Part shown: positions 56,568-64,000 of the stretch, one piece after another
Layout of the letters: each line of letters opens with the position of its first letter
Position numbering within the stretch: the first letter of the stretch is position 1
NCBI GenBank assembly: GCA_964370815.1
Contig: CAYJKQ010000003.1
Location: 124,001-188,000, forward strand
Direction of reading: 5' to 3'
Length of the DNA: 64,000 nucleotides
Origin: UBA12087 sp964370815
GTDB taxonomy: Bacteria; Chloroflexota; Anaerolineae; Anaerolineales; Villigracilaceae
Program-made: the position numbers and the translations under genes
Notes under the pieces: generated by a model
The model's input: only the letters and a program-made list of their open reading frames with translations
Databases searched by the model: none
Told to the model about the DNA's origin: nothing

Positions 56568-58292
56568 ATGCTGAGCGAATTAAATATTCTTAACTTTGTG
56601 ATCATCGACCAGCTTAAATTAACTTTTGAGAATGGGTTGTTGGTTTTTACAGGGGAGACCGGTGCGGGAAAATCCATCATTATGGATGCCGTGGAAATGC
56701 TGTTGGGGGGAAAAGCGGATGCAACCATTATCCGGGCAGAAGCAGACCTGGCGCAGGTTGAAGCCACATTTACATTGGAAGGTACCCAGCGTTCGGTAAG
56801 CCATACCCTGCTCAAGCGCGAAGATCTACTGGATGACGAAAATTTTTTAACCATCAGCCGCGAGGTTCGTCGCGAAGGTCGCAGCGTGGCGCGCATCAAC
56901 GGACACACTGTCAACCAATCCCTGCTGCGTGAGCTGGGTGGTCTGCTGGTGGATATTCACGGTCAATCCGAGCATCTTTCGCTGCTGGACATACGCTCCC
57001 ACCTGGGATTGCTGGACCGCTTTGCCAAATTGGATACAACCCTGAATGCGTACCACCTCAATTATCAAAAGATCGGGACAATCCGCCGTGAGTTAAAGGA
57101 AGTGCAAGCTGCTCAACTGGATTCTGAACGCCGCACCGAATTGCTGACTTACCAGGCGGAAGAGATCGAAGCAGCACGCTTGCATCCCGGTGAAGAGGAT
57201 GAGTTGCGCAACGAGCGGGACCGGTTGGCGAATGCAGAAAGCCTGACCAGCCTGGCTCAGCAATCTCTAACGTTATTGGATGAAGGCACACCTGAAGCAC
57301 CGGCTGTCACAGATCTGCTCGGGCAAGTATCCCAGGCATTAATTAATCTCAGTCGGATTGATTCCAGCCAGAAGAACCTTTCTGACCAGGCTACCGGACT
57401 TGAAGAAAGTCTATCCGATATGGCGCACAGTCTACGTGATTACCTGGAAGGCATTGAGTTCAGCCCCAAGCGCCTGGAATTGGCCGAAGAACGGCTCAAT
57501 CTTATTCTAAATCTTAAACGAAAATACGGCGGATCCATCGAGGCAGTTCTGGCATTTGCAATTGATGCCCATCACCAGTTGGACGGCATATCGCATGCCA
57601 GCGAACAGATTGCCAGCCTGCAGGAAACCGAAAGCGAATTGCTCAAAGAACTGGCAAGACAGGCTCTGGATCTATCCAACCTGCGCAAAAAAGCTGCTGA
57701 AGATCTAAACAAACTTATAGAAGGCGAATTGGAAGACCTGCGCATGACCAGCGCACAATTTAAAGTCGATTTCCAAACCCATCCAGACATACACGGTCTG
57801 CCCATGCCAGATGGTTCACACCTGGCTTTCGACTCAAACGGCATGGACCAGGTGGAATTCCTGGTGGCACCCAACCCTGGTGAGGGACTTAAACCACTGG
57901 TTAAAGTGGCCTCGGGGGGGGAAACATCACGCCTGATGCTGGCTTTAAAGAATGTGCTGGCGAGCGCTGACCAGGTACCCACCCTGATCTTCGATGAGAT
58001 CGACCAGGGAATAGGTGGGCGGGTTGGCACGGTTGTGGGGCAAAAGTTATGGCAGCTGGCACGCCAACACCAGGTATTGGTCATCACGCATTTGCCACAA
58101 CTGGCTGCTTTTAGCGACCAGCACTGGCAGGTACACAAGCAGCTTGAAAATGGACGCACCCTGACGCGCGTAAATTTACTGGAGGGAGAAAGTCGTACAT
58201 TGGAACTGGCAAACATGCTGGGGGAGGTCACTGAGGGAACGCTGCGTTCAGCGCACGATATCCTGCAATTAGCCCAGACAGGCAGAAAGTAA
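56568..58292 (+). CDS. recN: DNA repair protein RecN
   Basis: A 574-residue SMC-like ATPase. Walker A GETGAGKS near residue 30; two coiled-coil arms (residues about 160-370, rich in Leu, Glu, Arg); then the C-terminal ATPase half with signature KVASGGETSRLMLALK and Walker B LIFDEIDQGIGGRVG. It acts at DNA double-strand breaks, holding ends together for RecA-dependent repair. It begins six bases after the preceding gene with no clear ribosome site, so translation is likely coupled. No LexA box was recognised. Confidence 0.95.
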   Translation: MLSELNILNFVIIDQLKLTFENGLLVFTGETGAGKSIIMDAVEMLLGGKADATIIRAEADLAQVEATFTLEGTQRSVSHTLLKREDLLDDENFLTISREVRREGRSVARINGHTVNQSLLRELGGLLVDIHGQSEHLSLLDIRSHLGLLDRFAKLDTTLNAYHLNYQKIGTIRRELKEVQAAQLDSERRTELLTYQAEEIEAARLHPGEEDELRNERDRLANAESLTSLAQQSLTLLDEGTPEAPAVTDLLGQVSQALINLSRIDSSQKNLSDQATGLEESLSDMAHSLRDYLEGIEFSPKRLELAEERLNLILNLKRKYGGSIEAVLAFAIDAHHQLDGISHASEQIASLQETESELLKELARQALDLSNLRKKAAEDLNKLIEGELEDLRMTSAQFKVDFQTHPDIHGLPMPDGSHLAFDSNGMDQVEFLVAPNPGEGLKPLVKVASGGETSRLMLALKNVLASADQVPTLIFDEIDQGIGGRVGTVVGQKLWQLARQHQVLVITHLPQLAAFSDQHWQVHKQLENGRTLTRVNLLEGESRTLELANMLGEVTEGTLRSAHDILQLAQTGRK

Positions 58293-58678
58293 ATTAAATA
58301 TTACTATCCTCACTTCATCATGAAACTATCCAATATATGCAGGGTTTTAATAGTGAAAGCTTCTACCGTCAAAAATCCATTCTAATGAAAGAAAAATATT
58401 GAAACTTTTAGCTCCTTAAATAAATACATTCCGGGTAGCTTTCATTTTGGGTGTGCCCGGTTTTCCTGGCAGACTGGTTACCATTCCTCTGGTCAGCGTT
58501 AAATGCATTCTTGATCGTAACCCCTGGTTTTGTTGTACTGGCATGAGGTTGTTTCTTCAAAGACTTCCAGGAAATTATTTATCCAGCTTATATCTTCAAC
58601 AGCAAGGATCAAGGGCAACATTCCCCGGTTTTTGTCTATGCTATACTGAGATTATCTTCAAATTATGGAGGTGTACCC
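58293..58678. other. Intergenic region, 386 bp, no gene recognised
   Basis: Follows recN. An open frame at 58447-58848 overlaps the next gene in another frame and lacks protein character. A TATACT-like -10 box at 58642-58647 may serve the gene at 58679, whose GGAGGT ribosome site is clear. No terminator hairpin was seen. Confidence 0.5.
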
Positions 58679-59176
58679 ATGAAACAAGATCGTTTCCTGA
58701 TCGGAATTCTAATCTTTATTTTTTTACTGGTGGCAGTTGCCCTGGGGTTATTCTATACGCGCCAGGACACCCAGACTTATGGTCCCGAAGACAGCCCGGC
58801 AGGCGTGGTACGCAATTACGTCATAGCTGTCCAGAATATGGATTTTGAACGCGCCTATGGATACTTGGCAGAGAGAGATGCCAAACCAGGTTACGATAAC
58901 TTCCGCAAAGCGTTCTTGAACAGCGAGCTGGATACTTCGAATGCAGCCTTGCAGATCGGCTCCACCCGCAATATCAGTGAGAGTGAGGCAGTGGTGGACG
59001 TGACCCTTGTCTACTCATCCAACGATCCATTTTCCCGTTCATGGTCAGACTCTCAAAAAGCCAGTCTGATAAAACAGGATGGTTCCTGGAAACTGACCAG
59101 CATGCCTTATCCCTACTGGGGTTGGGATTGGTACACACCAACCATACAAACACCCATGCCGGCCAAATTACCATAG
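58679..59176 (+). CDS. Membrane-anchored NTF2/DUF4878-like protein
   Basis: A 165-residue protein with GGAGGT before its ATG. A hydrophobic N-terminal segment (residues 7-28) anchors it; the exported part (SPAGVVRNYVIAVQNMDFERAYGYL, then VVDVTLVYSSNDPF and QDGSWKLTSMPYPYW) fits the SnoaL/NTF2-like fold of DUF4878. The family has no known activity. It is followed 34 bp downstream by a DUF5671 membrane protein and may be cotranscribed. Confidence 0.8.
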   Translation: MKQDRFLIGILIFIFLLVAVALGLFYTRQDTQTYGPEDSPAGVVRNYVIAVQNMDFERAYGYLAERDAKPGYDNFRKAFLNSELDTSNAALQIGSTRNISESEAVVDVTLVYSSNDPFSRSWSDSQKASLIKQDGSWKLTSMPYPYWGWDWYTPTIQTPMPAKLP

Positions 59177-59209
59177 GTAGTTCAGCGTTTATGATGCGGA
59201 GGTAGTGCC

Positions 59210-61135
59210 ATGCGTACTGTTCGCCGATTATATTTTTATGCCGTATCTCTGGTCAGCCTGGAAGTTGTGTTATGGGGTCTGATCGGACTGGTTCGTTCTG
59301 CCATCACTCCAGACCTGGTTGGAGGAGGACCTGCCCGACTGGCACAGGCTCTCTCACTCATCCTGGTAGGGGTACCTGTTTTTTGGATCCATTGGAATGT
59401 AGCTCAACGTAACGCCCGCGAAGATGTGGAAGAACACGCCTCGGGTGTGCGGGCATTCTTCCTCTATGCCACCCTGCTTGCGATCCTGATCCCGATCATA
59501 CAAAACCTGCTTGGGCTCGTGAATCATATCGCTCTGCGAGTATTTAAACTCCCGAGCAATTTGACCATGTTCAGTCCTGGGCAGACCTGGACAGATAACC
59601 TGGTGGCGATCTTGATGAATGGATTGTTAGCGATCTATTTCGTTCGGGTCCTGCGCCAGGATTGGAAAAGCGTCACTTCCAGTGAATCTCTCAGCAATCA
59701 ACGCCGTCTTTATCGTTTAATCTGGGTGGTGTATGGACTGATCATGCTGGTGGCAGGTGTGCAGCAAATGTTGCAGTTCATTTTCACCGTGCCATCCAAT
59801 ACTTTGTATAGTCTAAACACCAGGGTGGCATTTACCAACAGCTTGTCCCTGTTATTAGTGGGAACTCCGCTCTTTTATTTTGCCTGGCATACCGTTCAAA
59901 ATGCCTTGAAGGAAACCCGCGAGCGCGAATCACTTTTACGGCTGGGTATGCTCTACATTCTTTCACTGACAGGTGTAATCACCGTTCTTTCCACAGGAGG
60001 GGTAATCGCTGCCAATCTGATGCGGATTGTGTTTGGAGAACGACCTGGTTTTCCAGAATTCATGAGCGCCGTAAGCATGCCTCTTTCCCTGGGTGTGCCG
60101 CTGGCAGGCGTCTGGGCTTATTTTGGTCACTGGTTAAATTTTTCGTTGACCGAGGTACCCGATGCACCCCGGAGAGCCGGTCTGCGCCGATTATATTATT
60201 ATATTCTTTCTACGATCGGATTAGTGGCAACCTTTATTGGATTGAGTCTATTGCTGTCCTTTGTGATCGACAACCTGATTGGCGGAACTTTATGGACCAC
60301 CAGTTTGCGCTCACGCCTGGCATCCGCCCTGGCTGTTTTGCTGGTCAGCTTTCCTTTATGGTGGCTGACATGGCGCCCAATGCAATTTGATGCCCTGCAA
60401 GCTGGAGACAGTGGTGACCATGCCCGTCGTTCTTTGATGCGCAGGATCTATCTTTACCTGGTGTTGTTCATCAGCGTTATCGGCGGCATGGTGGTGACCG
60501 GCAGTACATTGTTCCTGCTGTTACGCAGCCTGTTGGGAGATACTCCAACCAATTTATTAAGGGATGTGTTTAATTTTCTGCAACTGCTGATCCTGTTCGT
60601 GCTGCTTGGTGTTTATCATGGTCGGACGTTACGCCGGGATGGACAAATTGCAAGCGAAGCACTCAATGAAAAACATGCTGCCTTCCCGGTGCTGCTGCTT
60701 GACCCCGGCAATTCAGCCTTTGTGCAAGAGCTGCAAGCCACCCTTGAAAAACAACTTCCCAAATTACCAGTTCAATTTCACATGACCGGGCAACCTCTAT
60801 CGATGGAGCAACGATCCACATTCAAAGCTGTGTTGATGCCCGGTGAACTGGCATTGCAGCCTCCAAAAGAGCTGGCTGATTGGTTACAAGGATATGAAGG
60901 CGTCAAGTTGGTTTTACCCAATCCGGTTTCAGGATGGGAATGGGTCGGTGTAAGCAGGCACTCCTCACAGGAAATGAACCGGTTGACAGCAAATATCCTG
61001 CGCAAATTGGCTGAGGGAGAGGATATCCGCAACCAGGCTTCCCTATCGGGTTGGGTGATCGCTTTTTACATCCTATTGGGGTTGATCGTTACACCAATCC
61101 TGATCTCAATTTTGGCATCAGCCATATTCAGGTAA
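59210..61135 (+). CDS. DUF5671 multi-repeat membrane protein
   Basis: A 641-residue protein with GGAGGT before the ATG. It contains four related membrane units, each with an RRLYxY-like start (RTVRRLYFYAVS, NQRRLYRLIWVV, GLRRLYYYILST, LMRRIYLYLVLF), two to three hydrophobic segments and a GTPLFYFAWHTV-like end. These match the DUF5671 domain. A cytosolic stretch of about 150 residues near residues 490-630 and a final membrane helix follow. Function unknown. I know similar long forms in Anaerolineae. Confidence 0.8.
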   Translation: MRTVRRLYFYAVSLVSLEVVLWGLIGLVRSAITPDLVGGGPARLAQALSLILVGVPVFWIHWNVAQRNAREDVEEHASGVRAFFLYATLLAILIPIIQNLLGLVNHIALRVFKLPSNLTMFSPGQTWTDNLVAILMNGLLAIYFVRVLRQDWKSVTSSESLSNQRRLYRLIWVVYGLIMLVAGVQQMLQFIFTVPSNTLYSLNTRVAFTNSLSLLLVGTPLFYFAWHTVQNALKETRERESLLRLGMLYILSLTGVITVLSTGGVIAANLMRIVFGERPGFPEFMSAVSMPLSLGVPLAGVWAYFGHWLNFSLTEVPDAPRRAGLRRLYYYILSTIGLVATFIGLSLLLSFVIDNLIGGTLWTTSLRSRLASALAVLLVSFPLWWLTWRPMQFDALQAGDSGDHARRSLMRRIYLYLVLFISVIGGMVVTGSTLFLLLRSLLGDTPTNLLRDVFNFLQLLILFVLLGVYHGRTLRRDGQIASEALNEKHAAFPVLLLDPGNSAFVQELQATLEKQLPKLPVQFHMTGQPLSMEQRSTFKAVLMPGELALQPPKELADWLQGYEGVKLVLPNPVSGWEWVGVSRHSSQEMNRLTANILRKLAEGEDIRNQASLSGWVIAFYILLGLIVTPILISILASAIFR

Positions 61136-61203
61136 TAATTGATTTTGCGCGTAATCTTGGCGAAGTACTCTGAATATTTTTTTACTAAATATTGGCTAAA
61201 ACC

Positions 61204-61231
61204 TTGACAAATATTTCAAGTAGCCTATAAT
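61204..61231 (+). promoter_or_regulatory. Consensus housekeeping promoter (TTGACA, 16 bp, TATAAT)
   Basis: Perfect -35 (61204-61209) and -10 (61226-61231) boxes separated by 16 bp. It is the best promoter in the window. It drives the short unit ending at the terminator 61318-61345. Confidence 0.85.
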
Positions 61232-61237
61232 TCCGCT

Positions 61238-61345
61238 CAACATGTCTGCGAGCATCCATTTCCGGAGATCCTTCTGCACACAGCACAAAACTTACGGATC
61301 GTGTCATTTGTTTTTTTAGAGAGCCTTTACAGGCTCTCTTTTTTT
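61238..61345 (+). ncRNA. Candidate small RNA (or leader) between promoter and terminator
   Basis: From the expected start, about 61238, to the terminator end, 108 bases. It contains no open frame with a ribosome site. Internal segments such as CCGGAGATCC and CGGATCGTG can pair partly. The transcript could be a free small RNA; alternatively readthrough into pyrC would make it an attenuating leader. No known family was recognised. Confidence 0.45.
61318..61345 (+). terminator. Strong rho-independent terminator
   Basis: Nine-bp stem (61318-61326 with 61331-61339), four-base loop, and seven T residues after. It lies 66 bp before pyrC. Confidence 0.9.
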
Positions 61346-61411
61346 GAAATTTTTCCAAGAACCAGGAAATTGACAAACATCTTCCCACTATTATGAAAGC
61401 ACTCGGATTTC

Positions 61412-62482
61412 ATGCTCAGACTACCCGGACTTATTGATCCCCACGTTCACCTACGCGAACCCGGACAGACCCACAAGGAAGATTGGGATAGCGGTACCGC
61501 CTCAGCCCTAGCAGGAGGTGTCACGATGGTATTATCCATGCCAAATACCAAACCTCCCATTTTTGACACAACCACATTAGACCTGGCTTTGAGCGCAGCC
61601 AATTCCAAGGCACGCTGCGACTACAGCCAATTCCTGGGAGCGGGACCTGGCAATTCGGATTGGGATCTGCATGCCGACCTGCCTCAGCGTTCAGCCGGAT
61701 TGAAGATGTACCTTGACAGCACCTTCGGTGAATTGCGCCTGGATGACATGAACCTGTGGAGATCCCATTTTGAAGCCTGGCCTGCATCCCTGCCCATTGT
61801 GGCACATTCCGAAAGCCGCAGCATGGCGGCTGTCATCCTGTTTGCAGCCATCCACAATCGTCCGGTGCACATCGCCCACATCTCCTTAAAAGAAGAAGTG
61901 CTGCTAATAAAGGCAGCCAAGGAGCGCGGCATTAAGGTGACTTGTGAGGTGACTCCACATCATCTCTTTCTCACAAAAGAGGATATCCCATCAATCAACC
62001 AGGGGAAATCTGGCCGCGGTGAAGTTCGACCCAGACTTGCCTCAAAAGAAGATGTGAATGCGCTGTGGGAAAACCTGGAGGTAATTGATTGCTTTGCCAC
62101 AGATCATGCCCCACATACCCTGGCTGAGAAGGATGGAGATCAGGCTCCGCCCGGTTTCCCAGGATTGGAGACAATGCTCCCATTGCTGCTGACAGCTGTG
62201 AACGATGGGCGGTTGAGCATCGCAGATATTATTCAAAAATCCGTGATCAATCCCCGCAAGATTTTTAATCTACCCGAACAACCTGAAACCTGGTTGGAGG
62301 TGGACGAGGAAGCCAGCTATGAGATCAGTGCCAACGAGATGCACTCACGCTGCGGATGGACACCTTTTGAGGGCATGCGGGTGAAGGGTCGCTTGAACAA
62401 AGTGGTGCTGCGCGGCAAAACCGCCTTTGAGCATGGTATTGTGCTGGCTGAGGCTGGGTATGGAAAGGATGTGAGGAGGTAG
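61412..62482 (+). CDS. pyrC: Dihydroorotase
   Basis: A 356-residue amidohydrolase of the CAD-type (short) dihydroorotase group. Zinc ligands: DPHVHLREPGQ (HxH), the carboxylated lysine in GLKMYLDSTFG, AHSE, HIAHIS, and the catalytic Asp in DHAPHT; PHHLFLT is also typical. It closes carbamoyl-aspartate to dihydroorotate in pyrimidine synthesis. The ATG has no clear ribosome site; TTGACA at 61370 may be part of its own promoter. It lies 820 bp before pyrB, with a GIY-YIG gene in between. Confidence 0.93.
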   Translation: MLRLPGLIDPHVHLREPGQTHKEDWDSGTASALAGGVTMVLSMPNTKPPIFDTTTLDLALSAANSKARCDYSQFLGAGPGNSDWDLHADLPQRSAGLKMYLDSTFGELRLDDMNLWRSHFEAWPASLPIVAHSESRSMAAVILFAAIHNRPVHIAHISLKEEVLLIKAAKERGIKVTCEVTPHHLFLTKEDIPSINQGKSGRGEVRPRLASKEDVNALWENLEVIDCFATDHAPHTLAEKDGDQAPPGFPGLETMLPLLLTAVNDGRLSIADIIQKSVINPRKIFNLPEQPETWLEVDEEASYEISANEMHSRCGWTPFEGMRVKGRLNKVVLRGKTAFEHGIVLAEAGYGKDVRR

Positions 62483-62553
62483 AGGTGGCGATACCATGCG
62501 CATCAGCAAAAAGTTCGCTGAAATTATTCTCGAAAATGATAACGCAAAATTTT

Positions 62554-62590
62554 GGTCTCGATATAGCAGGAAAATACCGCTTACTCGACC
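62554..62590. repeat. Palindromic repeat R1, left of the GIY-YIG gene
   Basis: Begins GGTCTCGATA and ends TTACTCGACC. Its reverse complement is very close to R2 at 62990-63025. It lies 61 bp before the GIY-YIG ATG. Confidence 0.75.
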
Positions 62591-62601
62591 AACGATGTGC
62601 A

Positions 62602-62607
62602 TATAAT
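62602..62607 (+). promoter_or_regulatory. -10 box (TATAAT) for the GIY-YIG gene
   Basis: Perfect TATAAT 44 bases before the GIY-YIG ATG and 12 bases after R1. A TTACTC sequence at the end of R1 (62581-62586) might act as a weak -35 box at 15 bp. Confidence 0.45.
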
Positions 62608-62650
62608 TTGTTGTCTCAAGTCTCCAGTTAGAGTATGCCAAGGATTATTA

Positions 62651-62950
62651 ATGGCCTGGATGTATATTCTTGAATGTTGCGATAGATCTTACTATGTCGG
62701 TTCTACGAGAGATCTTGAGAATCGTCTTCGTGAACATCAAGAAGGTTCAGGTGCAAAATACACATCACGACGATTGCCAGTAAAATTGGTGTACTCTGAA
62801 GAATATGACCGGGTTGCCGATGCATATTACAGAGAAAAACAAGTTCAAGGATGGAGCAGAGTAAAAAGAGAAGCATTGATAAAAGGTGAATATGCTACTC
62901 TACCTGAGCTTGCAAAGAAAAAGTTTGATAAGAAGGAGTTGATTAATTAG
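62651..62950 (+). CDS. GIY-YIG nuclease family protein
   Basis: A 99-residue protein; I start at ATG 62651 after AAGGA. It has the UPF0213-like GIY-YIG fold: WMYILECC (GIY strand), SYYVGSTRDLENRLREHQEG (YVG strand and catalytic Arg), KYTSRRLPVKLVY, and the Glu-containing EKQVQGWSR helix. Members cut DNA with one metal ion; most cellular roles are unknown, but some relatives mobilise. It is flanked by inverted palindromic repeats R1 and R2 and lies between pyrC and pyrB. Confidence 0.9.
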   Translation: MAWMYILECCDRSYYVGSTRDLENRLREHQEGSGAKYTSRRLPVKLVYSEEYDRVADAYYREKQVQGWSRVKREALIKGEYATLPELAKKKFDKKELIN

Positions 62951-62989
62951 ATAACGTAGATTATTGATTATGGGAAATGGAGATTCGGT

Positions 62990-63025
62990 GGTCGAGTAGG
63001 CGATGCTTTTCGCCGTATCGAGACC
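62990..63025. repeat. Palindromic repeat R2, right of the GIY-YIG gene
   Basis: Begins GGTCGAGTAGG and ends TATCGAGACC; it is the inverted counterpart of R1, starting 40 bp after the GIY-YIG stop codon. Internal GGCGA/TCGCC can fold into a hairpin. Confidence 0.8.
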
Positions 63026-63092
63026 CCGCTCCAGATTAAGGAACCTATTTATGCAAATTGCTTTATTAATTTTTGGCTTCGATACGTACCCC

Positions 63093-63125
63093 GGTTTCGA
63101 TACGCCGCAGAGCGGTTACTCAACC
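63093..63125. repeat. Palindromic repeat R3 with partial copy beside it
   Basis: GGTTTCGATACGCCGC then a short spacer and GCGGTTACTCAACC, same orientation as R1. A partial copy (GGCTTCGATACG) lies at 63075-63086. With R2 it brackets a 67-bp spacer, so the stretch 62951-63302 is mainly repeat material; the last 170 bp before pyrB hold only its ribosome site. Confidence 0.75.
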
Positions 63126-63302
63126 TTCGGAACTACAAATCCAATGGCGTGAAAGTGGAAATGAAAATAAAAATTGAAACCCAAAGCCAATCTCTCAAAC
63201 CCCGGCTATCATTCCAGCAATAAAGGTATTCAGCGCATAAGATCGCCACGCCGCCCAAAGAACTGGTGGCTCGCAATGATAAATCATATCAAGGAGAAAT
63301 AA

Positions 63303-64000
63303 ATGCCCACTCAACCCAACAGTCCATATCTACCCTTCGGGGACCATAAAAATGCACCTTGGTACGGAAAGGACATCATATCGGTAAAGCAGTTCAACCG
63401 AGCCGACCTGGAATATGTTTTTGGCGTCGCCCATGAGATGCATGGCATGGTCGACCGCGTTGGCACCTTTGACCTGCTGAAAGGCAAGATCCTGGCCAAC
63501 CTTTTCTATGAACCATCCACACGCACATCATCCTCTTTCACCGCGGCAATGGAACGCTTGGGCGGGTCAGTCATCCCAATTAACGAGGTCAAATACTCAT
63601 CGGTAGCAAAGGGTGAATCCCTGCCGGATACCATCCGCACACTGGAGTGCTATGCAGATGTGATCGTGTTGCGCCACCCTGAGACCGGATCAGCTGCCAT
63701 CGCAGCCCAGGCAGCAAAAAAACCAGTAATTAACGCCGGTGATGGCGTAGGCGAGCACCCCACCCAGGCTCTGCTGGATACCTTCACCATCTTTGAAGAA
63801 CTCGGCGCAGGGCAGATCGATGGCATGACCGTTACCATGCTGGGCGACCTTAAATACGGGCGTACCGTGCACTCCCTGGCACGCCTGCTCTCGCTTTACA
63901 AGGTCAAGCTAAACTATGTATCCCCTGAAATTTTGCGCATGCCAAAAGAGGTCATGACTGAAGTGGAAGCAAAGGGAATCCCACAGGCAGAATTTGACTC
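63303..64000 (+). CDS. pyrB: Aspartate carbamoyltransferase catalytic chain, C-terminus cut by window edge
   Basis: Open from ATG 63303 (AAGGAG upstream) to the window end, 232 codons and two bases, of the usual 300-310. The carbamoyl-phosphate site FYEPSTRTSSSF, the KGESLPDTIRTLECYADVIVLRHPE segment and GEHPTQALLDTFTI are present, as is LGDLKYGRTVHSL of the aspartate domain. It makes carbamoyl-aspartate, the substrate feeding dihydroorotase (pyrC upstream). Whether a regulatory pyrI follows cannot be seen. Confidence 0.95.
   Translation, partial: MPTQPNSPYLPFGDHKNAPWYGKDIISVKQFNRADLEYVFGVAHEMHGMVDRVGTFDLLKGKILANLFYEPSTRTSSSFTAAMERLGGSVIPINEVKYSSVAKGESLPDTIRTLECYADVIVLRHPETGSAAIAAQAAKKPVINAGDGVGEHPTQALLDTFTIFEELGAGQIDGMTVTMLGDLKYGRTVHSLARLLSLYKVKLNYVSPEILRMPKEVMTEVEAKGIPQAEFD

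Noticed and set aside
58447..58848. A 133-codon open frame before and over the gene at 58679
   Set aside because: Overlaps a well supported gene in a different frame and has no protein-like pattern.
1..64000. tRNA and rRNA genes
   Set aside because: I looked in the intergenic regions for cloverleaf-like arms and conserved rRNA segments and saw none; a covariance search could still reveal something I missed.

Overview
The window looks like chromosomal DNA from a mesophilic member of the Anaerolineae (Chloroflexota) or a close relative. This is inferred from gene content and style, not from a marker gene. Pointers are many exported lipoproteins with Thr/Pro-rich linkers after the lipobox cysteine, a TIGR03617-type F420-dependent oxidoreductase, DUF5671 membrane protein, tandem M1-like lipoprotein peptidases, and moderate GC content with very AT-rich intergenic stretches. 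I see no rRNA, tRNA, CRISPR array, prophage or intact insertion sequence. The sequence is cut at both ends: a membrane protein gene runs off the left edge and pyrB off the right edge.

Layout. 1-8 kb: membrane proteins (including two divergent paralogues at 3789-5591), a conserved protein plus nucleotidyltransferase plus PAP2 phosphatase run, an ATP-cone/uridine-kinase fusion and an Hsp20. 8-20 kb: a large secreted nuclease with lamin-tail domains, an SDR, a cupredoxin lipoprotein, two MFS-type transporters, a PLP lyase and an RNase H-like exonuclease. 21-27 kb: a zinc/manganese-type ABC importer (binding lipoprotein, ATPase, permease) running straight into two M1-like zinc peptidase lipoproteins. 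27-30 kb: a frameshifted DODA-type dioxygenase, DUF3795, Nudix, methyltransferase and GNAT genes. 30.7-35.5 kb: a 2-oxoacid dehydrogenase complex (E1 alpha, E1 beta, E2, E3). 35.5-42 kb: a decayed strip (FN3 and transposase-like remnants), then minus-strand genes: ferritin-like protein, UbiA prenyltransferase, alpha/beta hydrolase, two FAD oxidoreductases and a broken folE. 42.4-46 kb: a KimA-type potassium permease, mobA, and an AmmeMemoRadiSam-type radical SAM gene. 46-49 kb: a mazG-panB segment that is directly repeated with a period of exactly 1600 bp; between the copies is a seven-bladed propeller lipoprotein whose first 25 codons come from panB. 49-54.2 kb: heparinase-like lipoprotein, F420 oxidoreductase, M42 peptidase and thioesterase. 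54.2-61 kb: a membrane-anchored Cas4-like nuclease split into two genes, NAD kinase, a zinc-binding membrane protein, recN and membrane proteins. 61-64 kb: a promoter-terminator unit that may be a small RNA, then pyrC and pyrB separated by a GIY-YIG nuclease gene flanked by inverted palindromic repeats.

The strongest candidates for something undescribed are (i) the split Cas4-like nuclease at 54276-55042, whose iron-sulfur and catalytic residues are shared between two adjacent membrane proteins with no CRISPR nearby; (ii) the panB-propeller fusion created by a segmental duplication; and (iii) the GIY-YIG gene with its palindromes sitting between two pyrimidine genes. Several genes (18358, 44870 minus, 54276, 55168) have a TATAAT-like box 6-9 bases before the ATG and no ribosome binding site, which suggests leaderless transcripts are common in this organism.
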